A stretch of DNA of 64,000 nt from Micromonospora lupini (GCF_026342015.1 NZ_JAPENL010000001.1:496001-560000), one strand, 5' to 3'; counted from the first letter of the stretch, positions 55,451-64,000 are shown. The notes: generated from the letters alone by a model not told the origin. Numbers and translations are program-made.

Positions 55451-56422
55451 TCAGACCCCGCTGGGCTGCCGGACGCCGAAGCCCGGGTTGCGCACCAGCC
55501 AGTCCAGGTAGGTGGGGTGCGGGGCCAACGAGTCGGTGTACGCCGCCTTCGCCGTCGCCAGCAGCAGCTCCGCGTCCCCGGCGGCGGGCGAGTCCGGGTG
55601 CCACCCCAGCAGCAGCCGCCAGCGTAGCGGGACACCGGCCAGCCGTCGGGTGACCAGGCCGGCGACCGGGCGGAACGTCGCCTGGCAGAGGGCCACCGCA
55701 ACGCCCGCCTCCACCAGGTCGACGCAGCCGCGGATGTCGGTCTCGTACACCTTGCGCGGGGTGAAGCCGGCGCGGGCGCACGCGGCGGCGAAACAGTCGC
55801 CGAAGCAGCCGTCGCCCGGCGCGGCCACCCACTGCTCGTGACCCAGGTCCGCCAGGCGCACCTCGGCCCGCTCCGCGAGCGGGTGGCTCTCCGGCAGCAG
55901 CACCAGCACCGGGTCGATGGCCACCTCGCGCCAGCTCAACCCGAACGCGGCCGACGGGGTGGCGTCGCCGCACACGCCGGTGAGGGCGAAGTCCAACCGC
56001 CCGCCGGCCACCAGCTGCGCCAGCTCGTCCACCGACCACGAGGCGTACGTGGTGATCTGGGCGGGGGGCTGCTCGGCGGCCAGCCGGTGCACCAACCGGC
56101 CCAGGATCGGGCTGTTCACGCCGCCGAGGCGGTAGCAGCGGGGCGCCGCGCCCGCGCCGGCGAGCCGTGCCGCCTCGTCCTGCAGGCCCTTCATCGCCGG
56201 CAGCAGCACCCGGGCTCGGGCGAGCACCAGCTCACCGAGCGCGGTGGGCCGGGCGCCGCGCCGGTCCCGGTCGAACAGCGGCCCGCCAAGCGTCCGCTCG
56301 ATCCGCTGGAGCTGGGCGGTGAGCGCCGGCTGGGCGAGCCCGAGCGTCGACGCCGCCTTGGTCACACTCCCTGTCTCCGCGATCGCGCAGACCACCCGCA
56401 GGTGTCGCAGCTCCAGGTTCAT
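55451..56422 (-). CDS. LysR family transcriptional regulator
   Basis: A 323-residue regulator. The N-terminal LysR helix-turn-helix is LRHLRVVCAIAETGSVTKAA, then STLGLAQPALTAQLQRIERT (about 5-45). The effector-binding PBP2-like domain occupies about 95-300, and Cys-rich positions in GCFGDCFAAACARAG may matter. The target is unknown; no typical divergent catabolic operon is next to it. The ATG at 56422 has no ribosome binding site but TACCGT six bases upstream, so it is probably leaderless. AATGCATT (56483-56490) may be its operator. Confidence 0.9.
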   Translation of the reverse strand: MNLELRHLRVVCAIAETGSVTKAASTLGLAQPALTAQLQRIERTLGGPLFDRDRRGARPTALGELVLARARVLLPAMKGLQDEAARLAGAGAAPRCYRLGGVNSPILGRLVHRLAAEQPPAQITTYASWSVDELAQLVAGGRLDFALTGVCGDATPSAAFGLSWREVAIDPVLVLLPESHPLAERAEVRLADLGHEQWVAAPGDGCFGDCFAAACARAGFTPRKVYETDIRGCVDLVEAGVAVALCQATFRPVAGLVTRRLAGVPLRWRLLLGWHPDSPAAGDAELLLATAKAAYTDSLAPHPTYLDWLVRNPGFGVRQPSGV

Positions 56423-56428
56423 ACGGTG

Positions 56429-56434
56429 ACGGTA
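56429..56434 (-). promoter_or_regulatory. -10 element of a leaderless promoter, lysR gene
   Basis: On the minus strand TACCGT, six bases (CACCGT), then the ATG at 56422. It has the same hexamer as before the ABC and secA2 genes. Confidence 0.5.
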
Positions 56435-56482
56435 GGACTACGCCGCAGCCTGCGGAAGGGGCCGAGCGGATCGGTGACATTG

Positions 56483-56490
56483 AATGCATT
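56483..56490. promoter_or_regulatory. Short palindrome, possible LysR operator
   Basis: AATGCATT inside CATTGAATGCATTACGG, about 60 bases upstream of the LysR start. It is an AT-rich island in a high-GC setting and has the T-N11-A geometry loosely. Function is inferred from position only. Confidence 0.3.
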
Positions 56491-56510
56491 ACGGGGCGCG
56501 GCCCGCGCTC

Positions 56511-57119
56511 TCAGTCGCGCGGCGGCTCCGGCAGGTCCGCCAGGTACGTCGGCCGTCGCGTCACCGCGTCGCGGACCTTGTCCACCACACCCACCGCCGG
56601 CTCGACGATCCGGTTCCACGGCGGCGTCGCCGGAGTGCCCGGGTGTGGTCGGGTCGGCGCGGCCTCCTCGGCGATCTCCAACCGGTTGCCCAGCCGGATC
56701 AGCTCCTCGGAGGTGGCCACCGCGCGCAACTCGGTCACGAGCGCGCCCACCCCGTCGACGTGGCGGCGGACTCGCTCCGCGACCTCGGTCAGGGTCTCGT
56801 CGGACAGCCCCTGCAGAGCGGCCAGCAGCGCCGCGTCGGCGTCGATCTCGGCGTCCACCCGGGCGGACTCCGCCGGCAGCGCCGCCCGCACCGCCGGCAG
56901 CAGGTACTGCTCCTCGGCGGAGACGTGCCGCGACAGCGCGGCGGTGAGCACCGCCAGCCCCTCCTGCGGCGTGGCGTCCGGGCCGGTCAGCTGGTCCACG
57001 AGAGCCAGCAACTGCCGGTGTTCCCGGTCCACGATGTCGGCGACGCTGCGGCCGCCGGGCCGGTAACCCGCCTCGGGCGCGGGCGCGGGCGGCAACGGGG
57101 GCAGGGGAACGGCGGACAT
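56511..57119 (-). CDS. Hemerythrin HHE domain protein
   Basis: A 202-residue protein with a hemerythrin-like four-helix bundle at about 22-140. Candidate iron ligands sit in DIVDREHRQLLALVD, SRHVSAEEQYLLPAV and VRRHVDGV. Such proteins bind a diiron or mononuclear centre and sense oxygen, NO or peroxide. The C-terminal 60 residues are Pro/Arg-rich (PTRPHPGTPATPPWNRIVEP). The ATG has GGAGGG upstream. A sigma-B-type promoter is found at 57206-57181. It is divergent from the M20 peptidase gene. Confidence 0.85.
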   Translation of the reverse strand: MSAVPLPPLPPAPAPEAGYRPGGRSVADIVDREHRQLLALVDQLTGPDATPQEGLAVLTAALSRHVSAEEQYLLPAVRAALPAESARVDAEIDADAALLAALQGLSDETLTEVAERVRRHVDGVGALVTELRAVATSEELIRLGNRLEIAEEAAPTRPHPGTPATPPWNRIVEPAVGVVDKVRDAVTRRPTYLADLPEPPRD

Positions 57120-57180
57120 GATGCCCTCCTCGACTGGCGGGCGGAAGCGCCGGCAGGGGGATGTGCGGTCGTTGGCGGCG

Positions 57181-57206
57181 GTACCCGAACGCGGACGCCG
57201 CGAAAC
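57181..57206 (-). promoter_or_regulatory. Sigma-B-type promoter of the hemerythrin gene
   Basis: On the minus strand GTTTC (57206-57202), 15-base spacer, GGGTAC (57186-57181). The ATG at 57119 is 61 bases beyond. Confidence 0.6.
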
Positions 57207-57294
57207 CGGCAGGGGGATCCGCCGACCTGTTCGCCCGGCCCCGTCACGTCGGTGCGCCGGCTCGCCGGTCACCCCGGGCTGGTATGAAGGGGCG

Positions 57295-58623
57295 ATGACG
57301 AGCGACGCCTCCTCCGCCCGACCGGACCCCACCGCGGAGGTCGTGGACCTCTGCCGCGACCTGCTGCGCATCGACACCACGAACACGGGGGACAACGACA
57401 CAAGCGTCGGCGAGCGCCGGGCAGCCGAGTACGTGGCGGAGAAACTCGCCGAGGTGGGCGTCGAATCGGTCCTGCACGAGTCCGCGCCCGGCCGGGCCAA
57501 CGTGGTGGCCCGCATCCCCGGCGCCGACCCGAGCCGGGGCGCGCTGCTGGTGCACGGCCACCTGGACGTGGTGCCCGCCGACGCCGACGAGTGGTCAGTA
57601 CACCCGTTCTCCGGCGAGGAGCGCGACGGCTACCTGTGGGGCCGCGGCGCCATCGACATGAAGGACTTCGACGCGATGGTGCTCGCCGTGGTGCGGCACT
57701 GGCAGCGCACCGGCGTACGGCCCCCGCGCGACATCGTGCTCGCGTACACCGCCGACGAGGAGGCGGGCAGCGACTACGGCGCGCGTTTCCTGGTGGACAA
57801 CCACCGTGACCTCTTCGACGGCTGCACCGAGGCGATCGGCGAGGTCGGCGGCTTCTCCTACTCGGTCAACGACAGCCAGCGGCTCTACCTCATCGAGACC
57901 GCCGAGAAGGGCATCGACTGGCTGCGCCTGCACGCCAAGGGTCGCCCCGGGCACGGGTCGATGGTGCACGACGACAACGCGGTAACCGCCCTCGCCGAGG
58001 CCGTGGCCCGCATCGGCCGGCACCGCTTCCCGGTGGTGGTCACCGACACCGTACGGGCGTTCCTCGAGGAGGTCTCCGACCTGCTCGGCATCGAGCTGGA
58101 CCCGAACGACCCGGAGACGGCCATCGCCAAGCTCGGCCCGATCGCCAACATCATCGGGGCGACCATCCGCAACACGGCCAACCCGACCCGCCTCAGCGCC
58201 GGCTACAAGGACAACGTCATCCCCGGCCGCGCCACCGCCACCATCGACTGCCGCAGCCTGCCCGGCCAGTCCGAGCTGCTGGAACGACAGCTGCGCGAGC
58301 TGGTCGGCCCGGACATCACCATCGAGTACGTCCAGCGACAGCCGGCGCTGGAGACGACCTTCGACGGTGACCTGGTCGAGGCCATGTCGGCGGCGCTGCG
58401 CGCCGAGGACCCGGGCGCCCGGCCGGTGCCGTACATGCTCTCCGGCGGCACCGACGCCAAGGCGTTCTCGCAGCTCGGCATCCGCTGCTTCGGGTTCGCG
58501 CCGCTGCGGCTGCCCGCCGACCTGAACTTCTCGGCGTTGTTCCATGGCATCGACGAGCGCGTTCCGGTCGACGGACTACAGTTCGGCGTGCGGGTTCTCG
58601 ACCGGTTCCTCCGCAGCTGCTAG
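57295..58623 (+). CDS. M20/M25/M40 family metallopeptidase
   Basis: A 442-residue cytoplasmic dizinc hydrolase. Metal-site residues fall in order in VHGHLDVVP, GRGAIDMKDFDAM and YTADEEAGSDYG (catalytic Glu then metal Glu). The last His lies in the C-terminal LFHGIDERVP. The lid or dimerisation domain is at about 200-320 (LHAKGRPGHGSMVHDDNAVT). It removes an acyl or amino acid from a peptide or amide; substrate unknown. The ATG has GAAGGGG upstream, and TATGAA also fits a leaderless -10. The acidic protein at 58654 follows by 30 bases. Confidence 0.92.
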   Translation: MTSDASSARPDPTAEVVDLCRDLLRIDTTNTGDNDTSVGERRAAEYVAEKLAEVGVESVLHESAPGRANVVARIPGADPSRGALLVHGHLDVVPADADEWSVHPFSGEERDGYLWGRGAIDMKDFDAMVLAVVRHWQRTGVRPPRDIVLAYTADEEAGSDYGARFLVDNHRDLFDGCTEAIGEVGGFSYSVNDSQRLYLIETAEKGIDWLRLHAKGRPGHGSMVHDDNAVTALAEAVARIGRHRFPVVVTDTVRAFLEEVSDLLGIELDPNDPETAIAKLGPIANIIGATIRNTANPTRLSAGYKDNVIPGRATATIDCRSLPGQSELLERQLRELVGPDITIEYVQRQPALETTFDGDLVEAMSAALRAEDPGARPVPYMLSGGTDAKAFSQLGIRCFGFAPLRLPADLNFSALFHGIDERVPVDGLQFGVRVLDRFLRSC

Positions 58624-58653
58624 CCGTTCTCCATCGTGAAGGGACTGCCCCAC

Positions 58654-59313
58654 ATGACCGACCAGCACGGTGAGCTGGACGCCGCTCTCGAGCGGGTGAT
58701 CGAAGCGGCCCGCCACCACCTGGCCGCCGTTCGCGCCGCCCAGGGCCGCGTCGACGACGACGACGTCTGGCAGGCGTACGTGGCGTTGAACAACGCGTCC
58801 TTCGCCTACGACGAGCAACTGCTCGACGCCTTCGGCGAGGTGACCCCGTGGGACGTCGACTCGATCGACCCGGACGAGGCCGACGAGCGCTTCGGCGGCG
58901 AGGGCGCCGAGGCCAGCGACCCCCATCCGCGAGTGATCTCGGTGCGTCAACGCCGCGACTACCGGGTGCCGAGCATCTCCGCGCTGCTGCGGGCGGCCGA
59001 GGCCGCTCGGCGCGAGGGCACCCCGGAGGACGACGAGCCGGCGCCGGTGGAGGGTGTCGGCGAGGCGGTGCTGGAGCTGCTGCAGAGCGGCGACGGCTCG
59101 CTCGGCGCGCTTGACGTGCCCGAGCTGGAGCCCCTCGACGGGGTTGTCATGGTCAGCGAGGTGGGCACACCAGTGGATCTGGAGTCGTTCGACGACGACG
59201 ACGCGGTCGGCCCGTTCCAGCCGGCGAGCGACGACAGGCTCGTCGGTCGACTCGACGAGCATCCGTTCCTGGAGCTCGACGACGACCACGACCACGCCGG
59301 ACACCAGCACTAG
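58654..59313 (+). CDS. Acidic hypothetical protein with His/Asp tail
   Basis: A 219-residue, strongly acidic, soluble protein that I do not recognise. Residues 8-60 are helical (ALERVIEAARHHLAAVRAAQ, WQAYVALNNASFAYDEQLLD). Then comes VISVRQRRDYRVPSISALLR, a basic patch. The C-terminus ends DDDHDHAGHQH, a cluster that could bind metal. The ATG at 58654 follows AAGGGA; a GTG at 58636 would add six residues. It lies 30 bases after the M20 peptidase, and the two are probably cotranscribed. A strong terminator follows. Confidence 0.7.
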   Translation: MTDQHGELDAALERVIEAARHHLAAVRAAQGRVDDDDVWQAYVALNNASFAYDEQLLDAFGEVTPWDVDSIDPDEADERFGGEGAEASDPHPRVISVRQRRDYRVPSISALLRAAEAARREGTPEDDEPAPVEGVGEAVLELLQSGDGSLGALDVPELEPLDGVVMVSEVGTPVDLESFDDDDAVGPFQPASDDRLVGRLDEHPFLELDDDHDHAGHQH

Positions 59314-59345
59314 AGCCGGCGTCCCCGGCACCACGCCACGCGAGG

Positions 59346-59379
59346 CCGGGGCCCGAACCGTTCGCGGTTCGGGCCCCGG
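59346..59379. terminator. Bidirectional terminator hairpin
   Basis: CCGGGGCCCGAACCG pairs with CGGTTCGGGCCCCGG around TTCG, a near-perfect 15-base stem with a stable tetraloop. It lies between the acidic-protein gene and the convergent DUF5703 gene. Confidence 0.9.
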
Positions 59380-59406
59380 GCGTGTCACCGCCCGTCCGGC
59401 CCGGCG

Positions 59407-59598
59407 TCAGTACGACAGGCCCGGCTGCGGCTGGTTGACCCGCCGACGGCGCAGCATGACCTGCCGCGTTCCGTCGCGGAACAGCCGCACCCGGGCCAAC
59501 TCCCATCCGGAGAACTCCGCCTGGATCGCCAACTGCGCCGCGGCGGTCAACCGGTCGACGTTCGGCGGCAGCCGTAGCGGCGCGTACTCGTAGTCCAT
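59407..59598 (-). CDS. DUF5703 family small protein
   Basis: A 63-residue soluble protein (MDYEYAPLRLPPNVDRLTAA, then QAEFSGWELARVRLFRDGTR, ending NQPQPGLSY). It matches the DUF5703 pattern as I know it, with a two-helix core and a strand-rich middle. Function unknown. The ATG at 59598 is preferred because GGAGGGC is directly before it; an ATG three codons earlier is possible. It faces the acidic-protein gene across a terminator. Confidence 0.75.
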   Translation of the reverse strand: MDYEYAPLRLPPNVDRLTAAAQLAIQAEFSGWELARVRLFRDGTRQVMLRRRRVNQPQPGLSY

Positions 59599-59798
59599 GC
59601 CCTCCATGCTGCCCAGCCCAGCGGCCGTTCGCCACCCCCTCCGGGGTGACCAACGCCGCTGCCGTGCGTGGTTCCTGCCGTCCCGGGCGCCCGCGGGTGG
59701 TCTTCGCCGCGCGGAGGCCGCCCACGATTCGGAAGACGCCCCGGTCAGCGCGATCCGATGAGCGCCCCGGTCAGCGCCGCCCCGGACAGGGCCCGGGG

Positions 59799-60770
59799 TC
59801 AGCCGTCGCGCTCGGGGTAGCCGATCGGCACCGACGAGACGTCGTCAAGCGCGGTGGTGATCTCCTCGGGCAGTGTGATCCGCTCCACCTGCAGCGCGCC
59901 GAGCAGCTGCCCGACGGTCCGGGCGCCGAGGATCGGCGCTGTCACCCCCGGCCGGTCCCGGATCCACGCCAGCGCCACCTCCAGCGGCGACACCCCCAGG
60001 CCGCCGGCCGCGGTCGCCACCGCCTCCACGATGCTGGAGCAGCGCGGCTCCAGGTACGTGGAGACGAACCGCTCGAAGTGCGGCGAGGCGGCCCGCGAGT
60101 CCGCCGGCCGGCCGTGCCGGTACTTGCCGGTGAGCACGCCCCGACCCAGCGGCGACCAGGGCAGCACGCCGAGGCCCAGCGCGTCGCACGCCGGCAGCAC
60201 CTCCCGCTCCACGCCCCGCTCCAGCAGCGAGTACTCCACCTGGGCGGCGACCACAGGCGCCCGGCCCGGCCAGGCCGTCTGCCACGCGGCGGCACGCGCG
60301 GTCTGCCAGCCGGAGAAGTTCGACACCCCCACGTAGCGGACCTTCCCGCTGGCCACCGCGTGGTCAAGCGCCGCGAGGGTCTCTTCGAGGGGGGTGTCCG
60401 GGTCGTACCCGTGCACCTGGAACAGGTCGACGTGGTCCGTGCCGAGCCGGCGCAGCGACGCCTCCAGGGTGCGCAGCAGGTGGCCCCGGGAGCCGTCGCG
60501 ACGCCTGCCGCTGCCCGGGCGCAATCCCGCCTTCGTGGCGATCAACAGCTCGTCGCGCGGTACGAGGCCGCCCAGCAGCGACCCGATCACCGACTCGGCG
60601 TCGCCGTCGCCGTACACGTCGGCGGTGTCGATCAGGTTGCCGCCCGCGTCCAGGTAACTCTTCAGCTGGGCGGCCGCATCGTCGGCGTCGGTGTCCCGGC
60701 CCCAGGTCATGGTGCCGAGCGCGAGCCGCGAAACCGCCAGCCCGCTTCGGCCGAGCGGTCGCTGTTGCAT
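59799..60770 (-). CDS. Aldo/keto reductase
   Basis: A 323-residue TIM-barrel NADPH-dependent reductase. The catalytic tetrad is visible: Asp in IDTADVYG, Tyr53 in VYGDG, Lys in LIATKAG and His in FQVHGYD. It then has VGVSNFSGWQ and QVEYSLLERG for cofactor and substrate binding, and GARTVGQLLGAL for NADPH. It reduces an aldehyde or ketone; the substrate is unknown. The ATG at 60770 has no ribosome binding site but TAAGGT six bases upstream, so it is probably leaderless. Divergent from the F420 oxidoreductase. Confidence 0.9.
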   Translation of the reverse strand: MQQRPLGRSGLAVSRLALGTMTWGRDTDADDAAAQLKSYLDAGGNLIDTADVYGDGDAESVIGSLLGGLVPRDELLIATKAGLRPGSGRRRDGSRGHLLRTLEASLRRLGTDHVDLFQVHGYDPDTPLEETLAALDHAVASGKVRYVGVSNFSGWQTARAAAWQTAWPGRAPVVAAQVEYSLLERGVEREVLPACDALGLGVLPWSPLGRGVLTGKYRHGRPADSRAASPHFERFVSTYLEPRCSSIVEAVATAAGGLGVSPLEVALAWIRDRPGVTAPILGARTVGQLLGALQVERITLPEEITTALDDVSSVPIGYPERDG

Positions 60771-60776
60771 GGGTGA

Positions 60777-60782
60777 ACCTTA
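60777..60782 (-). promoter_or_regulatory. -10 element of a leaderless promoter, aldo/keto reductase
   Basis: On the minus strand TAAGGT, six bases, then the ATG at 60770. The flanking GTTCGAAATAAGG is AT-rich for this genome. Confidence 0.5.
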
Positions 60783-60957
60783 TTTCGAACCCGCCGCCAC
60801 CGATATCCTCGCTCCCGTCATCTCTGCCGGTTCTGCCGGTTCCGCCTCCGCCGGACACCGCGACGGACGGGGGATCATTGGCGGTGAGCCGGTGATCGAG
60901 TCCGTTTTCGGCATTGCGTAACCTGGTGCGACCTGTGCCACGGATGGGGGAGGACCA

Positions 60958-62010
60958 GTGCGACTCGGGCTCAACCTTGGATACCAGACGGCGTGGAGCA
61001 CACCGGCCGACCACCTGGCGCTGGCCCAGGAGGCGGATCGCCTCGGCTACTCGGTGGTGTGGGCGGCGGAAGCCTACGGCTCCGACTCGCCCAGCATGCT
61101 CGCCTGGATGGCCGGCCAGACGCAACGGATCGACGTGGGTGCCGCGGTGATGCAGATCCCCGCCCGTACGCCGGCGGCCACCGCGATGACCGCCGCCACC
61201 ATCGACGCGCTCTCCGGCGGCCGGTTCCGGCTGGGCCTCGGCGTCTCCGGCCCGCAGGTCTCCGAGGGGTGGCACGGTGTGCGGTTCGCCAAGCCCCTCG
61301 GCCGGACGCGCGAGTTCGTCGACATCGTCAAGCTGGCCGTCGCCCGTAAGGAGGTGGCGTACGACGGCGAGCACTACACACTGCCGCTGCCCGACGGCCC
61401 CGGCAAGGCGCTCCGGTTGAGCTTCCACCCACCCCGCGAGCACATCCCGATCTACCTGGCCGCGGTCGGTCCGAAGAACCTGGAGCTGGCGGGCGAGATC
61501 GCCGACGGCTGGCTGGCCGTGTTCTACGCCCCGGAGTTCGCCGACGAGCACCTCGCCGCCGTGGCCGCCGGGCGGGCCACGGCCGGCAAGGAGCTGGCCG
61601 GCTTCGACGTGGTGCCCTCCGTGCCTGTCGTCATCGGCGACGACGTGGCCTCCTGCGCCGAGCTGGTGCGCTGGTACGCCGCGCTCTACGTCGGCGGGAT
61701 GGGCAGCCGGACGCAGAACTTCTACAACCAGCTCGCCACCCGGATGGGTTACGGCGATGCCGCCCGCGAGGTCCAGGACCTGTACCTGGCCAAGCGGCAG
61801 CGCGACGCGGCCGCCGCGGTGCCGATGGAGTTCATCGACCGCACCTCACTGCTCGGCCCGAAGGAGCGCATCGCCGAACGGATGCGGGAGTACGCCGCCT
61901 CCGGCGTCACCACGCTGTCGGTGACCCTGTTCGTGGCCGACCGGGACAGCGGCGTGCAGACCCTGCGTACCGTCGCCGAGGCGCTCGACCTCTCCGGAGT
62001 CGGCGAGTGA
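60958..62010 (+). CDS. LLM class F420-dependent oxidoreductase
   Basis: A 350-residue TIM-barrel enzyme of the luciferase-like monooxygenase class. It has [20 protein letters not shown] at the start, [40 protein letters not shown] and [21 protein letters not shown]420-dependent members perform hydride transfer with coenzyme F420, a cofactor common in actinobacteria. The substrate is unknown. The GTG start has GGGGGAGGACC upstream. Its stop overlaps the GTG of uppP (GTGA), so the two are coupled. Confidence 0.9.
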   Translation: MRLGLNLGYQTAWSTPADHLALAQEADRLGYSVVWAAEAYGSDSPSMLAWMAGQTQRIDVGAAVMQIPARTPAATAMTAATIDALSGGRFRLGLGVSGPQVSEGWHGVRFAKPLGRTREFVDIVKLAVARKEVAYDGEHYTLPLPDGPGKALRLSFHPPREHIPIYLAAVGPKNLELAGEIADGWLAVFYAPEFADEHLAAVAAGRATAGKELAGFDVVPSVPVVIGDDVASCAELVRWYAALYVGGMGSRTQNFYNQLATRMGYGDAAREVQDLYLAKRQRDAAAAVPMEFIDRTSLLGPKERIAERMREYAASGVTTLSVTLFVADRDSGVQTLRTVAEALDLSGVGE

Positions 62011-62843
62011 CCTGGATCGAGGCCATCGTCCTGGGCATCGTCCAGGGGCTTACCGAGTTCCTGCCGGTCAGCTCGTCGGGGCATCTGCGGATCACCTCGG
62101 CGATCTTTTTCGAGCGCGACGCCGGCGCGTCGTTCACCGCCGTCACCCAGCTCGGCACCGAGGCGGCCGTGCTGATCTACTTCGCGAAGGACATCTGGCG
62201 GATCACCCGTACCTGGCTGGTGGGTCTGCGCGACCGTTCGGTGCGCTCCAGCCTCGACTACCGGATGGGCTGGTACGTGATCGTCGGCTCGATCCCGATC
62301 GGGCTGTTCGGGTTCCTCTTCAAGGACCAGATCAAGACCGCCGGGCGCAACCTGTGGGTGGTGGCGACGACCCTGATCGTGTTCGCGTTCGTGCTGGCGT
62401 TCGCCGAGTACTGGGGCCGGCAGACGCGCACGCTTGAGAACTTCCGCATGAAAGACGGCGTGGTCATGGGCTTCGCCCAGGCCATGGCGCTGGTCCCCGG
62501 AGTGTCCCGCTCCGGCGGCACGCTCACCGCCGGCCTGCTGCTCAACCTGACCCGGGAGGCGGCGGCGCGCTACTCGTTCCTGCTGGCCATCCCGGCGGTG
62601 GTGATGTCCGGGGTCTTCAGCCTCGGCGACGTCTTCGAACCGTCCGCCCCGGGCACGTCCGTGCCCACCGTGGCCCAGACGATCGTGGCCACCGCCATCG
62701 CCTTCGGCATCGGGTACGCGGCAATCGCCTGGCTGCTGCGCTACGTCGCCCACCACACCCTGTACGTCTTCGTGCTGTACCGGGTCGCGCTTGGCACCCT
62801 GGTCCTGGCCCTCCTGCTGACCGGCACGATCACCGCCACCTGA
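62007..62843 (+). CDS. uppP: Undecaprenyl-diphosphate phosphatase
   Basis: A 278-residue integral membrane protein of the UppP/BacA family that recycles undecaprenyl pyrophosphate for cell-wall synthesis. Catalytic motifs are intact: [14 protein letters not shown] (about 14-27) and the second PGVSRSGGT (about 165-173). There are about eight membrane helices. The GTG start overlaps the F420 oxidoreductase stop by four bases. A strong hairpin follows. Nothing is truncated. Confidence 0.95.
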   Translation: MTWIEAIVLGIVQGLTEFLPVSSSGHLRITSAIFFERDAGASFTAVTQLGTEAAVLIYFAKDIWRITRTWLVGLRDRSVRSSLDYRMGWYVIVGSIPIGLFGFLFKDQIKTAGRNLWVVATTLIVFAFVLAFAEYWGRQTRTLENFRMKDGVVMGFAQAMALVPGVSRSGGTLTAGLLLNLTREAAARYSFLLAIPAVVMSGVFSLGDVFEPSAPGTSVPTVAQTIVATAIAFGIGYAAIAWLLRYVAHHTLYVFVLYRVALGTLVLALLLTGTITAT

Positions 62844-62859
62844 CCACCCGGAACACGCC

Positions 62860-62893
62860 GATGGCCGGCACCCGGGTTCGGGTGCCGGCCATC
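62860..62893. terminator. Bidirectional terminator hairpin
   Basis: GATGGCCGGCACCCG pairs with CGGGTGCCGGCCATC around GGTT. It is a perfect 15-base stem between uppP and the convergent secreted-protein gene. Confidence 0.9.
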
Positions 62894-62906
62894 CGTGCTG
62901 TGCGGG

Positions 62907-63467
62907 TCAGCTGTTCCAGTGCTGGGTGACGAGGTCGGTGGCCTGCTGCTCCCACTGGGCGTAGGCGTCGGGGTAGGCGGAGACCTGGACGGTCTGCGCG
63001 GCGTCGGTCAGGGGCATGTCCTGCCAGCCGTCGACCTGACGCAGGCCCTTGAGGAACGCTGTGGTGGAGTACTCCGGGTTGGTGATCTGCTCGGGGGTGC
63101 CCCAACCACTGGACGGGCGCTGCTGGAACAGGCCCAGCGAGTCGTGGTCGTTGGCGTCGCCGAGGTGACCCAGGTTGTCGAGCTTCGACTCCTGCAGGCT
63201 CGTCGCGATGGAGATGACCGCGGCGCGTTCGGGCAGGCCGGCCTTCTTCGTGGCGGCGATGATCGCCTTGGCGTTGGCCGTCTGCTCACCGTTGAGGTCG
63301 ATGTGCGACTGGTCGCCCTGCGGCTTCGGCGCCGCGGTGTGCACGGCGACCGCGACCGGCTTGCCGTCGACGGGGTTGGCGTGGGCGGCGATCGGGCCGG
63401 CGAAGACACCACCGGCGAACGCGAGACCAGCAACCGACAGCATGCTCTTACGGAAGATCGTGTTCAT
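62907..63467 (-). CDS. Secreted lysozyme-like cell-wall protein
   Basis: A 186-residue precursor. Residues 1-31 are a Sec signal peptide (positive NTIFRKS, core MLSVAGLAFAGGVFAG, cleavage after AHA at about 31). The mature part has NAKAIIAATKKAGLPERAAV, then ISIATSLQESKLDNLGHL with a possible catalytic Glu in LQES, and DSLGLFQQRPSSGWG, a lysozyme/transglycosylase-like block. It ends AYAQWEQQATDLVTQHWNS. This domain occurs in secreted actinobacterial proteins and may cut peptidoglycan. The ATG has AAGGAG upstream. The long upstream gene-free region may hold regulation. Confidence 0.8.
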   Translation of the reverse strand: MNTIFRKSMLSVAGLAFAGGVFAGPIAAHANPVDGKPVAVAVHTAAPKPQGDQSHIDLNGEQTANAKAIIAATKKAGLPERAAVISIATSLQESKLDNLGHLGDANDHDSLGLFQQRPSSGWGTPEQITNPEYSTTAFLKGLRQVDGWQDMPLTDAAQTVQVSAYPDAYAQWEQQATDLVTQHWNS

Positions 63468-64000
63468 CAGGGGTAGCTCCTTCGGGGGTAGGAACACCCA
63501 CGCGACCGACGGGGGTCGGCACGGCGGGGGTGTGAGCACCTCGTCCGGCGCTGCAGATTCAGAGGGGGGAAAGTCTCAGGGTCGGCGGCCTGCGAGCGGG
63601 GGCTCGTGGCGCCGGGACCGTGTGTAACGACCGTCGGGCCGGGGTGATTCCCGGAGCCGGGCTGCCGGGCTGCCGGGGTGCCGGATCGGGCCGGTGCGCT
63701 CGGCGGCCTGTGGTCGTTCGGGGATCGGCAACGGCCCGAACCGGCCGGCCATTCCCGCCCTCACGACGGGGGCGGGCGGCGGTGGCCGTGGTCGTGGTCC
63801 TGCGATCGTCAGGGTGTGTAACGACCCCAGGCCCGCCACGATTCCGGCCCACGAGTGCCGCCGGTCACACCTTGGCGGCCCCAGAAACGGACATCCGACC
63901 CAGCCGGCCCCGAACCTAGCAGGTCCCGCAGAACACCCCGGGATGATCGACTCCGGATCGGCGATATCGCGGCATCCGGTTAGCGGGACAGCCCCACATC
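63468..64000. other. Gene-free upstream region of the secreted protein
   Basis: I see no credible gene in these 533 bases; the frames are Arg/Pro-rich and lack start signals. The region holds an 11-base direct repeat (63621-63631 and 63815-63825) and several GC-rich stems. It is the long 5' region of the minus-strand secreted protein, so it may carry its promoter and an untranslated leader. I looked for the cyclic-di-AMP (ydaO) riboswitch common before such genes and could not recognise it. Confidence 0.5.
63621..63825 (-). repeat. Two copies of GTCGTTACACA
   Basis: On the minus strand GTCGTTACACA occurs at 63631-63621 and at 63825-63815, 194 bases apart, in the region upstream of the secreted lysozyme-like protein. 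The flanks also show some resemblance (GGGCC just outside). They could be binding sites for one regulator. Confidence 0.45.

Noticed and set aside
63468..64000. Cyclic-di-AMP (ydaO) riboswitch upstream of the secreted protein
   Set aside because: I looked for the conserved core on the minus strand and could not align it. A covariance search is needed before calling it.

Overview
The window comes from a very GC-rich actinomycete, most likely a Micromonosporaceae member such as Micromonospora. I infer this from the extreme third-position GC, an F420-type luciferase-like oxidoreductase, glucosyl-3-phosphoglycerate synthase, SecA2, DUF-family stress proteins, many GTG starts and leaderless starts. 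No rRNA, tRNA, CRISPR array, transposase or prophage is visible. All identifications come from reading the sequence; no database search was run.

Layout. 1-806 is gene-free and holds direct repeats and a 19-bp tandem array. 807-5716 has an alpha/beta hydrolase, a DUF4097 protein, a divergent MarR-type regulator, and a glycogen-debranching-like enzyme with an SCP2 protein. 6199-19122 is a run of redox and stress genes (SRPBCC protein, zinc dehydrogenase, DUF2267, glutamate-cysteine ligase family, baeRF2, TPP enzyme, iron redox enzyme, CDGSH) ending in a sigma factor fused to a STAS domain. 19188-22603 encodes an orphan cytochrome oxidase subunit I, a STAS-histidine kinase-like ATPase fusion and a DUF4383 protein. 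22692-27194 is a divergent sugar cluster (GT4 glycosyltransferase, GpgS-like enzyme, Gfo/Idh/MocA oxidoreductase, dehydrogenase). 27244-31402 has an ABC exporter and SecA2. 31525-40485 is a second run of small stress and regulatory genes (GAF-ANTAR, DUF2231, DUF3500, ankyrin, cysteine dioxygenase-like, rhodanese, two receiver-less winged-helix proteins, DksA/TraR, DUF72). 40768-43075 looks slightly different in base use and carries an XRE regulator, CutA and two small unknown proteins. 44810-46399 encodes a repeat peptide next to a JmjC/ribosomal-oxygenase-like enzyme. 46594-51255 is a four-gene operon around a soluble FtsK/SpoIIIE ATPase. 51930-55047 is a ClpC-like operon. The rest holds LysR, hemerythrin, an M20 peptidase, an aldo/keto reductase, an F420 oxidoreductase, UppP and a secreted lysozyme-like protein.

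The unifying signal is a promoter motif, GNNTN-N14-16-GGG(T/A)A, the class recognised by SigB/SigF-type sigma factors. It lies upstream of at least ten genes, usually about 40 bases before the start codon, and also before the sigma gene itself (17800-17824). The likely targets are ctaD, the STAS-ATPase, DUF4383, GAF-ANTAR, DUF2231, DksA/TraR, ClpC, hemerythrin, SCP2/debranching and both sides of the sugar cluster. The window therefore reads as a general-stress regulon clustered around its own sigma factor and possible partner-switching regulators.

The two most interesting candidate systems are the repeat-peptide/oxygenase pair (44810-46399) and the FtsK-ATPase operon (46594-51255).
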